From the NCBI GenBank assembly GCA_012295275.1, contig CM022672.1, positions 14,818,125 to 14,882,124 of the forward strand: 64,000 bases of DNA. Reading direction: 5' to 3'. The DNA comes from Chrysomallon squamiferum. Taxonomy: Eukaryota > Mollusca > Gastropoda > Neomphalida > Peltospiridae. The translations under genes and the position numbers were made by a program. Of the stretch, positions 38,095-51,628 are shown in pieces. Position 1 is the first letter of the stretch. Each line of letters starts with the position of its first letter. The notes below the pieces were generated by a model. The model did no database searches and was not told where the DNA came from. It saw only the letters and a program-made list of their open reading frames with translations.

Positions 38095-39558
38095 TTCTGC
38101 AGTCTAAATGAAATTAATTGTTTTATTTCTCAACTTCTGAACCTGTGAGTAGTAGATTCAAACAGACTGATTCAAAAACAATAACAATATTTTTTTTTTT
38201 AAATGAACACAATTTTCAAAAAGGTCTGTTAACATCTGATTGCTGGATAACAATTTACATGCACACATACTCAAAGACAATGTAAGTATATGCAGGTACA
38301 TGTACATACATAAATACACTCTAAGTATAAACATAAACTTAGTCATCATAAACAAATATATGTATAGGAAACAAAAATGTACTAATGTACAAATAAATTA
38401 TAAGTTTTATAAATAGTGATGCATTCAAAAATTAACACATGATTATTCAAACTATTCAAACCATGCACACAGTACAACATCTATATACTTTTTTTCTATA
38501 CACCTGAAGTATATTTTACTTTAATTTTTCAAATTCATACTAAGAGGAGAATTACCAGTATTTCACATTAAATGTAATGTAAATATATTTCTTATTTAAA
38601 AGAAAAGACTTAGCCATTCTGACCTTGCCAGTGTGTCTTTGTCAAGGTGATAATTGCTTCAGTGAACGTCCTGGATTCCTCCAAATTTAGTCCTAAAAAT
38701 ATCCTCAAGCATATCTGTGTGACTTTCTCCTTGAAAAACTTGTATAAAGGTATAGGACTGCAAAAAAAAACAAACAAAAAAAAAATAAATAAATAAATAA
38801 ATAAAATTTAAAAAACACATGCTTACAAAACAGAAAAAATAAATTAAGTTAACAAAAACACCATTGTACAAAAAAAAAATGTAATAAAAATAATATTTAA
38901 ATAATTTAAGAAAAGAATTCAAATATATGATTTTTTTTTTTTTCCCCTGTAGGTGAAACATTTAACAAAGCAAAAACATTTTACGGTATCCTTAAATAAA
39001 TATTCATTACTTTTTTATCCATCTTTCTCTTTATCAGACCTTGAGACAACAATATATTGTTATGTAATACTTCTGTAATATTCAAAATATTGCCATATCA
39101 ACATTTGGTAACAAGTCATCGTTTTTTTTTTTGGAAAACACAGGAGAGGGAAAAAGAACTACTCTTGCTCTGCTAAGAGACTCTTAATAATTATGCTGAG
39201 CTAGAAAGGCATGTGTTTGTCATGGCAATGGCACAGTGGTGCCAACTGTTAATTTTAATAAAGATTTTAACCTGATATAAATTACCTTTCATCCACATTC
39301 TGGACGACTGTGGCTATTACTCTGAAATTGGTTAAAAAAAAAAAATTATACAAAATTATCAATACTAATTACTATTACTTAATGATACACTTTAAACACT
39401 GTTTTGTAAAAGAAATGGCAGTTAAAAAAGATCATGTATCTTTGTCTTGTATTTTGTGAGAACTGTAAACATGATATTTATTTTGTTTGGATGTATGTTT
39501 ACCTATACTGCTTTTGTGTAAGATTTAAGTATGTATTATGTTGTATTTGTGTTTTCAC

Positions 39559-39594
<36 letters not shown>

Positions 39595-40408
39595 ATATAA
39601 ATTTCAAATTATATGTAATTTAAATAACTCACTCCTCTATTATTGATTGGTAAGAAAGGAGACAATCATCAGAAAATAACTTCATCAGACATGTACGAAG
39701 TTCATGTGCTCTTTTACCTAGCAAACAGCACAATACACATATTATACTATGCTCAACTTAATAATATCTCAGTAACCATTATTTTATTTCAAAAAAGGAT
39801 TATTTGGTATTTTGTTATTTATGCAAATTCTTAGTTCAATGTTTATCAAAACAGAGTTATTTTTAATAAGACAAGCCAGCTACTTTGATTTATATGTTCA
39901 ATTAAGTTACATATTAAATTGTTAAACATAATATTTAAATAGTTGCATTTAAAAAGAAAAAGAAAAAAGAAGCATGAATGTATTAAAATTAACTTACCAT
40001 CAAAAAAAATAATGACATTACCAAACATACTATCAAAGAATGTCTTGTAGCCCAACTCAAAGTTGATGTTATCTGAAAGGAAAAAGTGAAATAATCAATT
40101 ATAAAATCTATTTAAAAAGTATTAAATTAATAAATGTGTTAATTTAGTGACTTGAAAAGTACAATACACTTCTATAAATTAATTGCCATATCAACAAATA
40201 AAATGTTTAAATATTTACCATCTAAAACTTGGATAACACCAGCATGTGATCCTATAAACACTGTAGGCTTGTTAAGAATTCGAGCTGCAAAGATCATTGA
40301 GTTTGTTTCGTCCATGTTTTTCCTCAGGAACTTGATGGGATCCTTGGAAAATTCAATCGATTTGTCTCCCACAAATGGCCATCCAATCCGACCTGGGACA
40401 TCTGCCAT
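35361..40408 (-). CDS. Cytochrome P450 with non-canonical I-helix, no membrane anchor (12 exons, 432 aa)
   Basis: Exons (5' to 3'): 40219-40408, 39998-40072, 39633-39717, 39286-39321, 38624-38757, 37853-37932, 37261-37458, 36853-36951, 36408-36535, 36032-36085, 35789-35870, 35361-35498. All phases join (1299 nt), and an in-frame TGA four codons upstream supports the start. The P450 signatures are the K-helix ExxR (ETQR, 282-285), the PERF-type motif PERW (336-339) and the heme loop FSFGSGPRCCVG with ligand Cys376. The protein begins directly at the proline-rich entry to the fold (MADVPGRIGWPF), without the hydrophobic anchor of microsomal enzymes. The I-helix around 239-258 reads LLLFISSLIPKIVASLLTS and lacks the (A/G)GxxT oxygen-activation motif. 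Such loss is known in P450s that rearrange peroxides (CYP74, CYP5, CYP8A) rather than using O2. I cannot assign a CYP family or substrate. Confidence 0.94.
38012..38091 (+). repeat. (CCCT)n/(CT)n microsatellite in a P450 intron
   Basis: A few CCCT units followed by an interrupted CT run in the intron between P450 exons 5 and 6. Confidence 0.9.
39557..39593 (+). repeat. (GT)n microsatellite in a P450 intron
   Basis: About 17 GT dinucleotides, 40 bases beyond the 3' (lower) edge of the exon at 39633-39717. Confidence 0.9.
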
Positions 40409-41478
40409 GTAATTATTTCAGATAGATGATGTTTACAAACTGGTTAACAACAGCCGAAATCCTTTTGCCTTGCATTTTGAACAGGTATGGACCTAACAGA
40501 ACAATATTGTTTAATATCAGGTTTGCAATGAAAGACCACACAAAATATTCAATGTTAAATTTTTGGTTTTAAAGGTCTATGGGATGTCTTTCACTATTTC
40601 AGATTACACCCAAGTGTGAAGTTATAATTTAACCTATACAGGATGGTTGATGTCAACACTTTATGAGAGAGTTAATAATAAAAAAATGTTTAAGCTTCTG
40701 TTTTGAGCATTACTGCAATTACATTTTACCAGCAATACCTTTCGGATTTGTTTGGTAGTGAGAAAAATATAAATAAAATTAAAAATTTATGACAGCAAAT
40801 TTGGTTTTTTTTTACTTTTAACTGCTTCTGGTTTTGTCAATTAAATATTATTTCTTTCCGATTTTTTTATTTGTTATTATTATTATTGTTAAAAAATAAA
40901 ATAATAATATCCATTTTCTTATATATATATATATATATATTTGTAATTACTTCTTGTGGAAATCTGGTTTAGACAGTTCGGATATTTGAAATTATTATTA
41001 CTATTATTAAGTTTAACACACACACACACACACTGATAGTGATAGTGATAGATATCTAGATACACGTATTTTCATTTAAACTATATAAATTTATACATTT
41101 CATTTGCATTTGAAATAATAGCTTTACGAGATAGAGAATGAATTTAAACAACTGTACCAAATGTTCATCCTGGGAATGAGTTTGATATCGTGCCCAACCT
41201 ATTTTAAAAATGAAAACCGTCAGTGTTCACTTAATTTTAGATAAATTACGGTGGAGAGAAATGAAGTTTATTTTTCATCATGCACACAGCACTGTATATA
41301 AAAACTAAAATGTGACGTAACATAATAAATACATTTACGACACTAAGCAATATTTACAGTTTTATCTTATTTATCCTATATCCATGTCAATTGTACTTAT
41401 AACATTTCTTTTAAATTTTTAGGATCTTGCGAAGTTACAGAAGTAAACAAGAAACGCCTATTTCCTTTAACATTCTTA

Positions 41479-41536
41479 CCAATTTCTATTGGTTAAGGTA
41501 ACAGCTTGGGGTTTTTCAATTAGAGATATCCATTGG
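41479..41536 (+). promoter_or_regulatory. Cluster of three CCAAT boxes upstream of UNG
   Basis: CCAAT at 41479-41483 and inverted ATTGG at 41488-41492 and 41532-41536 lie 65-120 bases before the first UNG start codon. Paired CCAAT (NF-Y) boxes next to E2F motifs are typical of S-phase and G2/M promoters. Function is inferred. Confidence 0.5.
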
Positions 41537-41552
41537 CTACTGTTTACTTCTT

Positions 41553-41585
41553 TTTCGCGGGGAAACGAAGCAGGTGGCGCGAAAA
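41553..41585 (+). promoter_or_regulatory. Two E2F-like sites upstream of UNG
   Basis: TTTCGCGGGGAAA (41553-41565) and GGCGCGAAAA (41576-41585, reverse complement TTTTCGCGCC) fit or nearly fit the E2F consensus TTTSSCGC. They lie 16-48 bases before the ATG at 41601. Human UNG is a known E2F target, which agrees with this placement. Confidence 0.6.
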
Positions 41586-41600
41586 TATATTTATTAGCTA

Positions 41601-44600
41601 ATGGTGTTCAGCAGTTTGGTTAAATTCCGTTTCAAATTGGACATGATCGGACAGCCGAAAATATCATCGTTTTTTAGTACTAATTCTTTGAAAAGACCTT
41701 TGTCAGAGTCAGTTAAAGATCAGGTAAAACAAAGAAATGGTTGTCAGAATGGTTAGTTTAAAATACATAATTTCAAATTTATGTGATAATTATCTCTAGT
41801 GGCAGTGCACAATCTCGTAATAAATTAAAGTGTGGTCTTAAACTAACACCTAATTGTATCGTAAAATGTAAAAGTTAAAATTTATTTCGTATTCAGGCTA
41901 CCTGTAAGAAAATCAAGACGAGTCAAAGTGACGATTCAGAAATAAAATCGGATTCGCTTGAAAAGAAGAATCCGGTTTCAAAAAGTGCACCCCAACTAAG
42001 TTTGCTAGTTGGTATTGGACCCACGTGGAAAAAAGCTCTGAGGCCAGAATTTGAGAAGCCTTATTTTTTGCAGGTATTATTATTGTCTTTTTCTTCCCAA
42101 GTTAAATGAAATGTTGCGTCTGTTTTTAAAACCTACATATCGAGCCATGGCAAATCTGTGGCTGGTGGTCTCGGTGTTGAAGTTTCGTAAGTGTGAACAA
42201 CTGATCTGATTGCTTAGCAAAGTTCAGTTTTACATTATTAATAACTTTCAGTTAGCTTCATGAAGTAGATGCTCTTCCATTTGACTCCTCATCAGGCATT
42301 TACAATTATGCTCAACAAAATATAATTTTTTTTATACTGTATTCAGTGTTTTGATGCAAAGATCTGCACTCCTTCCTTAATCACTAAAAATCTGATCTTT
42401 ACATTACATCTGTACAAAAACTATGCATCAGAACTAAATGATGTCATGGAAATATAATTCTGTTTTCTAAGATTGAAATCCAGCTGATACAAACATTAGC
42501 ATCTGCACAAGCATCAAATGCAGAAAAGTTGTGTACAGAGTAATGAACACAGATTTGTTTCAGTGATCTGTGTGCCTTTCTTAATAATCATCTGTAATAG
42601 ATTCCAAGGCAAACCAAAATTTCTTCAGTTCACTGAATAGTCTCATATCTACTGCTCAGGCAAAATCATTTTAATTTGAAATTTGAAATTGTAATATATT
42701 GCTGACTTTCTTGGGTTTAGGTATCAGCTTTAAACATTTACATATAAAGTTGAAAACTGTACTTATTATTACAGTGTAAGATATCTCAGACTGTTGTCTG
42801 CCAGCTTAATTCAAATGCCAGCTAGAAGAGTTTCACAACTTTTTTTTTTTTTCCCCAGCTGTTCCATAACTGTTGATTTTTTTTTTTTGCATTTGTATTT
42901 GTGTCTGTACACGTATACAATTTTGTTTAAACTGCATTATAATCTCTTCATTTGAGATTTATTTAATTTTTATTTTGTGATTTCAGTTGTCTAAATTTGT
43001 AGAGAATGAGCGGGCAAGGTACACAGTTTACCCACCAGCTCACCAAGTGTTTTCCTGGACTGCCATGTGTGATATTCAAGATGTAAGTGTAACTGTTCTT
43101 CTGAAGTTTTCACGCTTGCACAAGTAAACACTTGGAGATACCTAATTAACTTACAACATCTCAACAGTCACCCTGAAACATTTTTATTCATTTATAAAAC
43201 ATTCATGCAGATTTTTTGTAACTGAATATTAGTTAAATAGCTTTATATGATGCTTATCTGGACACTTTTATGAATCTCTGTTTAACAAACTTATCTTCAA
43301 AAAAATTATTAATATTCTGTTATATACTGGCAACTTCTGAATTCTTTTATTTATTCATATATATTTTTTTATTATTGATAATTCATCTGACATTTAAAAC
43401 TTTTTTATTATCACTTTTTATATATATATTAAAAGAAATTTATTTTAAAATATTTACAGCAACATAGATTTATGGTTACTTTTATATTATTTCCATTGTT
43501 TTGTTTTTGCAGGTGAAAGTTGTAATGCTGGGTCAAGATCCTTACCATGGTCCAAGACAAGCTCATGGTAATTGTGCACAATTTTACTTGATAATTTTTA
43601 GTAACAGAGTGAATTCAGTGATATAACATTAATAAGTAATAGTATATTAAATTATTCAGTAGTTGTTCCATTCCCACATTAAACAACAAATTATTAAAAA
43701 GGTTGCAGTTAAACATTTCAAGGACTTGATAAAAAATAGTTTGAAGGGGGGTAAATGAAGTTAACCTTTAAGTTTTTTTTCTCACTTAGATTATTGATTT
43801 GTTACATTTTCACACATAATATCATCAGTAGCCATTATGTAATGAAGAACATTAATACCCTGCTTTACGTCATTTTGGTCTGTCAGATTTCCATCCAGAA
43901 AAAGTCATGTAAGCAATGTCACCTATGTCATAATGAAACATATTCTTTTAAATTCTTTAATGCCTGAGCCAGGATTATATTCTTAATGTTTATCTAGCTG
44001 TAAAGCATTTTTGGAGCACACTATAAAGTTTACAAATATTATTATTTTATTAATAGATTTTTAAGGTTATGTTCCTTACTTATGCTAGTTTTACAGTGTT
44101 TGTGATAAAAATTGGGTTATGTCATTGCTTTCGAAACCAGTTAATGACTATATTTAAAAGCGGGACATTTTAAAATTTTTGTTTTCTTTTAATTCTAAAA
44201 CAAATGTGTAATGTTACCAGCACGTGATAAAAATATTTTACATTTTAGGTCTGTGTTTCAGTGTACAACAAGGGGTGCCACCACCACCAAGGTAAAATGT
44301 TCAGGCATTTAATTTTTTTTAAAAGATTTTATATTTTTATATTTTTATATATATATATATATATAAATAATAAAATAATTGCTCAGAATGATAAAATTGT
44401 TTTTTCTTTAAAAGAAAATGTTTGGTTTGTTGAGTCAACTAAACTTACAGCAGTTTTATGTTGCTAAATACATTTAAAAACTGATTCATGCCAGACATTC
44501 TGCTAACCACATACAAGATAATTTCATGAAGTATTCTGTGCAATAAATATTTTATTTACCCTATAGATCTAGCCTGGCTTTATGGTAATTCTGATAAGAA

Positions 44601-45979
44601 AGAAAATTTCAAGCAATTTGAAGAGGAAATTTGTATTTTACTTTCAGTTTAGTAAACATGTACAAAGAACTGGAATCTGATATTGAGGGATTCAAACCTC
44701 CTGGTCATGGAACACTAACAGGCTGGGCCAAACAAGGTGAATTATGTCATAGTATTTTAAGTAATGTGAATCATATGCAGCATGTCTTTTATATGAGCTG
44801 TCACCTATTTATATAACAACAAGGAAATATTCAACAATGTATGATGAGTCAATTCAGGAAAATGCAATTGGTGTGGGTAGGTTTCTTGTCTAATCATGTA
44901 CAATATTCTTTATTATTACAGTTAACCGGTAACTAAATCATTGTAGTTTGCCACATTTTTTATTTATAAGCTTTTTTTTTATTATTATTATTTTATTCTA
45001 TTCTGTTCTATGTTATTATTATTCTTATTATTACTTGAGGGATTTTTTTATTTGAACACTGGAGGAAAAGAACTGACTGATATTAATATTGGTTGGAACT
45101 TGAAATAGTACCACAAAACCTTTTCTGTGAATTCAGTTGGGTTTTTTATCTTATTTGTTTTTCAAGGAGTTCTCTTGCTAAATGCCTGCCTCACAGTTCG
45201 ATCAGGTTGTGCTAACTCACATGCAGGGAAAGGTTGGGAGAAACTCACTGATGCTGTCATCATGTGGCTAAATAAAAACCTAGATGGAGTTGTCTTCATG
45301 TTGTGGGGAGCATATGCTCAGAAAAAAGGAGCTTGTATTGATAAGGTTAATTTTTTGTTTTAATATGTGTAATATTTTATCTAATTACTTAATATTTCTG
45401 AGGTAACTTTCCTGAAACATGCTTCAGAGTCCATTGATTAGGGCCCAGTTTTTTAATGACCCCCAACCCTATCACAGCTTAAATAATAAAGTAAATAAAA
45501 TTGATATATCAACCAATGGTACAAAAATATTGTTAGTATATTAATCCCAAACTAAATCTTTAAAGATATTTCTTTTTTTCACAAATTTACAGTGCTGCAA
45601 AAAACCCACAAAAAAATACTATTTTTGCTGCTTAAGATTCAACAGCTTAAACTTTTATTTTGGTGTCAAAAATTATTTTCAGACAATTTCATGAATAAAC
45701 TTACTGCTGTAATTGAATATCATGCTTTTTACAATCATGTCTCATTTCTGTATATATATATAATTGTGTGATATGTGTTCTTGATTCTTAAATTTCAATA
45801 AATGTATTTTTTAAATATATTTTTAACAGAAAAGACACCATGTCTTGAAAACAGTTCACCCTTCTCCACTGTCAGCTCATCGTGGATTTTTCGGTTGTAA
45901 GCATTTTTCGCAGTGTAATGCGCTGTTGAAGAAGCAGCATAAAAAGCCAATAGACTGGACCAACTTACCTGCTGAATAG
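41601..45979 (+). CDS. UNG: Uracil-DNA glycosylase, UNG family 1 (8 exons, 289 aa from second ATG)
   Basis: Exons: 41601 or 41643-41723, 41897-42073, 42987-43082, 43513-43567, 44249-44291, 44648-44736, 45167-45345, 45830-45979. Phases join throughout. From the ATG at 41643 the product is 289 aa and starts with a PCNA-interacting box (QPKISSFF) as in nuclear UNG2. The catalytic core has the water-activating loop GQDPYHG, the PPPP(S) minor-groove loop and the HPSPLS leucine loop with the catalytic His. It ends [12 protein letters not shown]. The enzyme removes uracil from DNA as the first step of base excision repair. A second in-frame ATG at 41601, directly after a TAG stop, would add 14 residues ([14 protein letters not shown]) that are basic and amphipathic, like a short mitochondrial presequence. 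Confidence 0.97.
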
Positions 45980-46659
45980 AACTGTAAGAATGAGAGTTCC
46001 TGCATACAGTTCTTACACTGTAAGACAGTATTAAATATCAGTTCGTTAGTTTCTTCTTTTTATTATTTTCCCTTGAGTGGATGCAAGAACTTTTTAATCT
46101 TGTAACAAAAAAAAAAAGTATTATAACCATTCATTTTGATTTTGTATTCTAGTTATTTTCCACATGTGTTGTTTTCTAATGTGTGTGTAATTTTTGGGGG
46201 TGGCGAGATATCTATGAAAGATTTTCATGATTTTTATATGCTTGTATATTAATAGCTGAGAGTATCTTAATGTTTGATCATTTTTACCATCATTCCGAAT
46301 CAATGTGATGCTTTTAAATGTATGTTTTGATTTTTCAAATTTATGTTGCATTACCTTTCATTGGACGCTGGTTTTAAAACCAGTGTTGATGAAGTGGTAT
46401 TACCATAGTTGTTAGACTGCTTGAAACTCGGTGAATTCCTTTTCTCTGCAGAAAATTACTAATAGCTGATTAAATGTATTATTATCTTCTTTAATAATAT
46501 TAATCATTATTTTATGTTGCATTTCATGACCATTTGTTGTAACATATTCTTGTTTATTGTCTGATGTTCCTCCCTTCAGTTTGTTTTTTGTGAATTGTAA
46601 TAGTATTTGTCTTTTTCATACCATTATTCATCCTAATTGTCCATTCCTTTACTGTCATC

Positions 46660-47410
46660 TCTCATTGCATTATTCATCACAATTCTCCATTACATTGTTG
46701 TCTTTCATTGCATTATTCATCACAATTCTCCATTACATTACTGTCATCTTTCATTGCATTATTCATCCTAATTCTCCATTAAACTCATCTTTCATTGCAT
46801 TATTCATCCTAATTCTCCATTACACTCATCTTTCATTGTATTATTCATCCTAATTCTCCATTACACTCATCTTTCATTGCATTATTCATCCTCATTCTCC
46901 ATTAGTCATCTTTCATTGCATAATTGTCCATTATGTTGTCATCTTTCATTGCATTATTCATCACAATTCTCCATTACATTGTCATCTTTCATTGCATTAT
47001 TCATCATAATTGTCCATTACATTTGTTCATCTTTCATTGCATTATTCATCGCAATTCTCCATTATATTTCTGCCATCTTCCATTGCATTATTCATCATAA
47101 TTCTTCATTATGTTACTCATCTTTTCATTGCATTATTCATTGTAATTCTCCATTACATTTGTCATCTTTCATTGCATTATTCATCCCAGTTCTCCATTAT
47201 ATTTCTTCCATTTTCCATTGCATTATTCATCATAATTCATTATGTTAATCATCTTTTCATTGCATTATTCATTGTAATTCTTTATTTTACTGTCATTGTT
47301 CATTGCATTATTCATTATAATTGTCCATTAATTTACTGTCATCTTCCATTGCATTATTCATCATAATTCTCTATTACGTTAGTCATTGTTCATTGCATTA
47401 TTATCATTTT
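46660..47410 (+). repeat. Minisatellite, about 40-46 bp unit, about 18 copies
   Basis: The repeated core is TTTCATTGCATTATTCATC followed by ATAATTCTCCATTACATT, with length variation at a TGTCATC spacer. It is present in about 18 recognisable units. The HCIIHPNSPL-like peptides in all three frames are repeat translations, not protein. Confidence 0.9.
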
Positions 47411-48523
47411 ACTATCATTTGTATTAGTCATGTTACCAGTTGTCATCTTTCATCACAATTATTAATTTTTTCCTTTTATAATCATTGACTGCTATTTGTT
47501 TGTTACACATTTTCATTTTGTCGCATAATAAATTGGCAGTTAAGTTTTCATCATCACAGTACTCATTTTTATTTTATTATTTTTTCCCATTATTTATCAT
47601 TTTCCTCTCACATTAGTCATTTTAGTTTTTCATCAGGACATTAATCATTAATTCTGTAGTGTTTGTTTCTAAATACTTGTATTCAAATTAGGAATCTTTT
47701 CCAGATCATTTTCATGCAGCATCTTCCCAAAAATGTTAGGATAGTACAAAAAAAACAAAAAACAACTAAATATGTGATAAAAGAAAAAAAAATAATTGAA
47801 ACATTTTTCTGAATCATTGTGTCAAACAAAAATAAAAATAATAATAATTTTTTATTTACTCCAATTCTGTGATTTTTCACCTGGTGTGTCCCTTTAAACA
47901 TCGTTTTCCATCATAGTATCATTCTCATTTCATTACATCATTTCTTTTATATTATTAATGACAATTTATCATTCATTTTTCATTATGTTAATCATTTTCA
48001 CATTTCACATGTTGCTCATTTTCCATTAAATAATTTTGTTCTATTTCATCCACATCTTTACTTCGTATTTTTTCAGTAATCCTAATTTAAAAAAAAAAAA
48101 AAAATTAAAAAAATTAAAAAAATTCTTCATTTCTGTAACATTATTCATCACTCATCGATTTTCATATCCATTTTCATTCACAACATTACTTTCTAATTTT
48201 TATCACTTCCCACTTCGCCATTATTTATTATTTTTAAATGACATTAGCCTTGTTTTAGTGTCATCCCTTCATTCATTCTTCATAATTCACATCATTATCA
48301 GATTTGTATCTCAGTATTTTTTGATAAATCCAGACACATTTTCTGTTGCCTTGATTGTCAATTTCTGTAACATTTATCATTTATTTAGTCATGTACTCTT
48401 TTCCTTAAAAAAAAAAAAAAAATATTCAATATCCTTTTTTTTTTTATTCTACTACTTTCCAATCATGTCACATTTTATCATTTTCATTAGCTGTCATGTA
48501 ACTGTAACAAAAGTATATAAATA

Positions 48524-48555
<32 letters not shown>

Positions 48556-49810
48556 GCTCTGTTTTCTATGTCTCCCTGTCTGTTCATGTTTCATTAATCA
48601 TATCACATTTTCTGTTGTCAATTTCTGTGACAGCGTTTATCATTTTCATTCTCATTTGAGATTGCTCTCATTTTCAGTTTTCAGTTAACATTGTGTATTT
48701 TCTGTGTCATAATTTGTCTTTAAAAAAAAAAAAAATTCTCTCTTCTATCTTAAAGATTATAATTAATGTCACCTGTACTTTTCTTAATTTGCTCAAAGCA
48801 TCAAAAGTTCTGCTCAGTTCTTTGGAAAAGTTAAAGAGAACTGATTAAAAATACAGTCTAATGCCTGTTTTCATTAACAACATAACTTGTTCTGTGACAT
48901 ACACTACTGACAGTTGTGATTTGTGATGTTTTTACTCAATTTTCATTTTCTATCACAGAACTCAATAATTTTCTGTTTCGCATCAGACATCTTAAATTCA
49001 TATTTGTAACTCTTAACATTTCATTTCAAATTCACATCATTTATTATTCATGTATTTCATTTATTTTTCCATCACATTTCTCATTTCTTTCATTTTTTCA
49101 TCACATTACCAATACTTTCTCTTTTTTCTTTTTTTTTTTGCCAATACTCATTTTCATTTTACATAATGTTCATTTTTCATCATATTTCACATTTTCACTG
49201 TTCATCACATCACCAGTACTTGTTCTCATTTTTCCAATCATATCAGTCAGTACTCATTGTCATCTTTCATTATACTAACTACTTTCAGTTTTCATTTACT
49301 CACTTTCCTTTGACATTTTTTTAGCTATCAGTAATAGTTTTGTATCATGTTATTCATTTTGTCACAAATTCTGACGTTTTCTATCACATTTCTCATTATC
49401 ATTGTATCACTCATTTTTGTTTTTCATCAATTTACTCATTTTTCATTATATCACATCACTTATTTTTTTATTGCATTTATTTTCATTCTGTCACATCTCT
49501 CATTTCTGTTTTCCATCACATTACTTTTTCATTGCATCACATTCATTTCATGATCATGTCACATCATTTTTATATCACATTTTCATTATCATGTCACATT
49601 CACTTTTTTATCATTCATTTTCATTATGTCACATTCCTTTTTTTTTCATCAATTTATTCATTTTTATTTTTCATTACATTTACTCATTTTCATGATTGTG
49701 TTGTCTCTCATTATTTTCCATCTCACTGTTCATAAAACTCACTGTTCATTTTTTTTTGTTTCTACTCATAACGTTATTCATGTTTCAGTTATCTTCATTG
49801 TCGTCTTTCT
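47410..49810 (+). repeat. Degenerate TCATT/TCATTTTCAT low-complexity tract
   Basis: This continues from the ordered minisatellite and consists of irregular repeats of TCATT, TTTTCATT and TCACATT with interspersed poly-A/T runs (48088-48121, 48407-48421, 48541-48555). One strand is strongly pyrimidine-biased and purines are mostly A. It is probably an old, decayed arm of the same array. Confidence 0.75.
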
Positions 49811-50112
49811 CAAATGATTCTAACTGAAAAAAAAGAGTTTACTGTCTGAAAATAGATGAACAGCCACTAGACATTGTTAAAGAAAAAAAAAAATTGCAGT
49901 GTCTATTTTGTCTAACGTTATGATAAGAGTAGCTGCAACTTTCTTAGTATTTAAAATATATTTTTTTAAAGGATCGCTCACTTTATTTTATTTTTTAATC
50001 ATTGCATTCTAAGTAAAAAAAGTTATTATTTTGAGGTAGATTTTATTATTTTTAGTTTTACTTTGAATGCTGTTTTTTAAGTCATAATTCACTGATTCGT
50101 TTGTCATTGAAT

Positions 50113-50222
50113 GTGTTATCATGTGTACTTAATGTTATTGTGTATGTGTCCTATCAGTATCATCTTGTGTGTTATCATGTGTACTTAATGTTACTGTGTA
50201 TGTGTCCTATCAGTATCATATT
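50113..50222 (+). repeat. 55-bp tandem duplication
   Basis: Two almost identical adjacent copies starting GTGTTATCATGTGTACTTAA at 50113 and 50168, with the beginning of a third at 50223. Confidence 0.9.
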
Positions 50223-50687
50223 GTGTGTTATGTGTTCTCCATGATATTGTTTACTTTCAATATCATCTTACACATAACCCCACTTGTCATATAAAATAAA
50301 TATATTGTTGTTATCTTGTATACTATACTATAATTCATCATATTCTGTGTGCTTCTATTAGCTATTGTCTGCATTTATGTTACGTCTTCATTAATCATTT
50401 GTTCTAACTGTTCTGCAGTTATCATATTCAGATAGCATTTATCAAAATATTGTTCTTCATTAAGCATGTATCACTTCCAAGTATCCATTATTATCACTCA
50501 CTTCATATGGTTATTAGCTAGTAAGTTTTTTTTAATTTTTTTTATTTTAGTATAAGTTAGTGTAGATTATTTGAAAATCACATTTTCACACAAAACCTTT
50601 TTCAAAGTGAAATTTTATTCATTCAGCATGTATCACTTCCTGGTATTCATTAGTCCATCAATTTTTTAAATTTTTTTAATGTTATTA

Positions 50688-50689
50688 TA

Positions 50690-50748
<59 letters not shown>
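50688..50748 (+). repeat. (ATT)n microsatellite
   Basis: About 20 ATT triplets. Confidence 0.95.
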
Positions 50749-50749
<1 letters not shown>

Positions 50750-51597
50750 CATGAAATTTCGTAGTGTTTTAGTTTCTGTGCAAGATAAAAAAAAAAAAAA
50801 AAATTAGCAATTTTGAAATATTTTAAAAACAAAAATGCTTATATATATAGATATATATATTTGTATATGTATATTAGAGAAAAACACAAAATTAAAAAAT
50901 AAATGCTTTATTGCTGAATATATTTTCATCAACTGACAAATATCAGTTCTTAACAATTTGAAAATTAATTTTGTGTATATCACAGAAATGTGTGTGACTG
51001 TAAAGAATATAATTCTTAAACTGGATCTAAGTTGTAAACAGTATGTGTTAAATTTTAGTAAATCACAATCATGGCTTTTCTGAAATGCGTACATTAGTAT
51101 GATTTAGTAACTTTGCTGCCTTAATTTTTATTTATTTTTTGTCTTTGTAATTTATAATGCTGCTTTAAATTCATTACTGATCATGTAAACTGGAACAATA
51201 TGGTGATTTACTGTCTGTGAGATGTAACAGGTCAGTTTCATTCTGGTACTGGAAAGGTATACTGCCATGTATTGTTATGGTTCCAAAATAAGTAGCTAAA
51301 ATAGCACCAAAGAAACCAAATTTTTTATTTTTATTTTATCTAAGATGTTTAGCATCGAAACGTTTTAGCTGAGGTGTTAACTACCAATACACTAGTCCCA
51401 GATTTCATATTAAAAAGTAGTTAGTATTTGTGAGAAGTAGCTGTATGCATGTGTGTTCATATGGTGTGTGTGTGTCTCTCTCTCTGTATATATATATTTC
51501 CAGTTTTATAATACATGTGCTTATATGTTCAGTTATGTTTTATTAACTGCTTAGCAAAATGTTTTTTGTTCTTAAAAATAAATTGAAATCCAAAATC

Positions 51598-51628
<31 letters not shown>

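Larger units (their letters stand above)
40409..41600. other. Divergent intergenic region (P450 and UNG promoters)
   Basis: About 1.2 kb between two genes transcribed away from each other, so it should contain both promoters. It holds a TA run (40921-40940) and a CA run (41018-41031). The UNG-proximal 120 bp is distinctly more GC-rich, with CCAAT and E2F-like motifs listed separately. No gene seen. Confidence 0.6.

Noticed and set aside
48036-48659. 207-codon open frame rich in Phe/Ser/Ile
   Set aside because: It is a translation of the TCATT/T-rich low-complexity tract. Equivalent frames exist in the other two phases, and there is no start context, domain or splice support.
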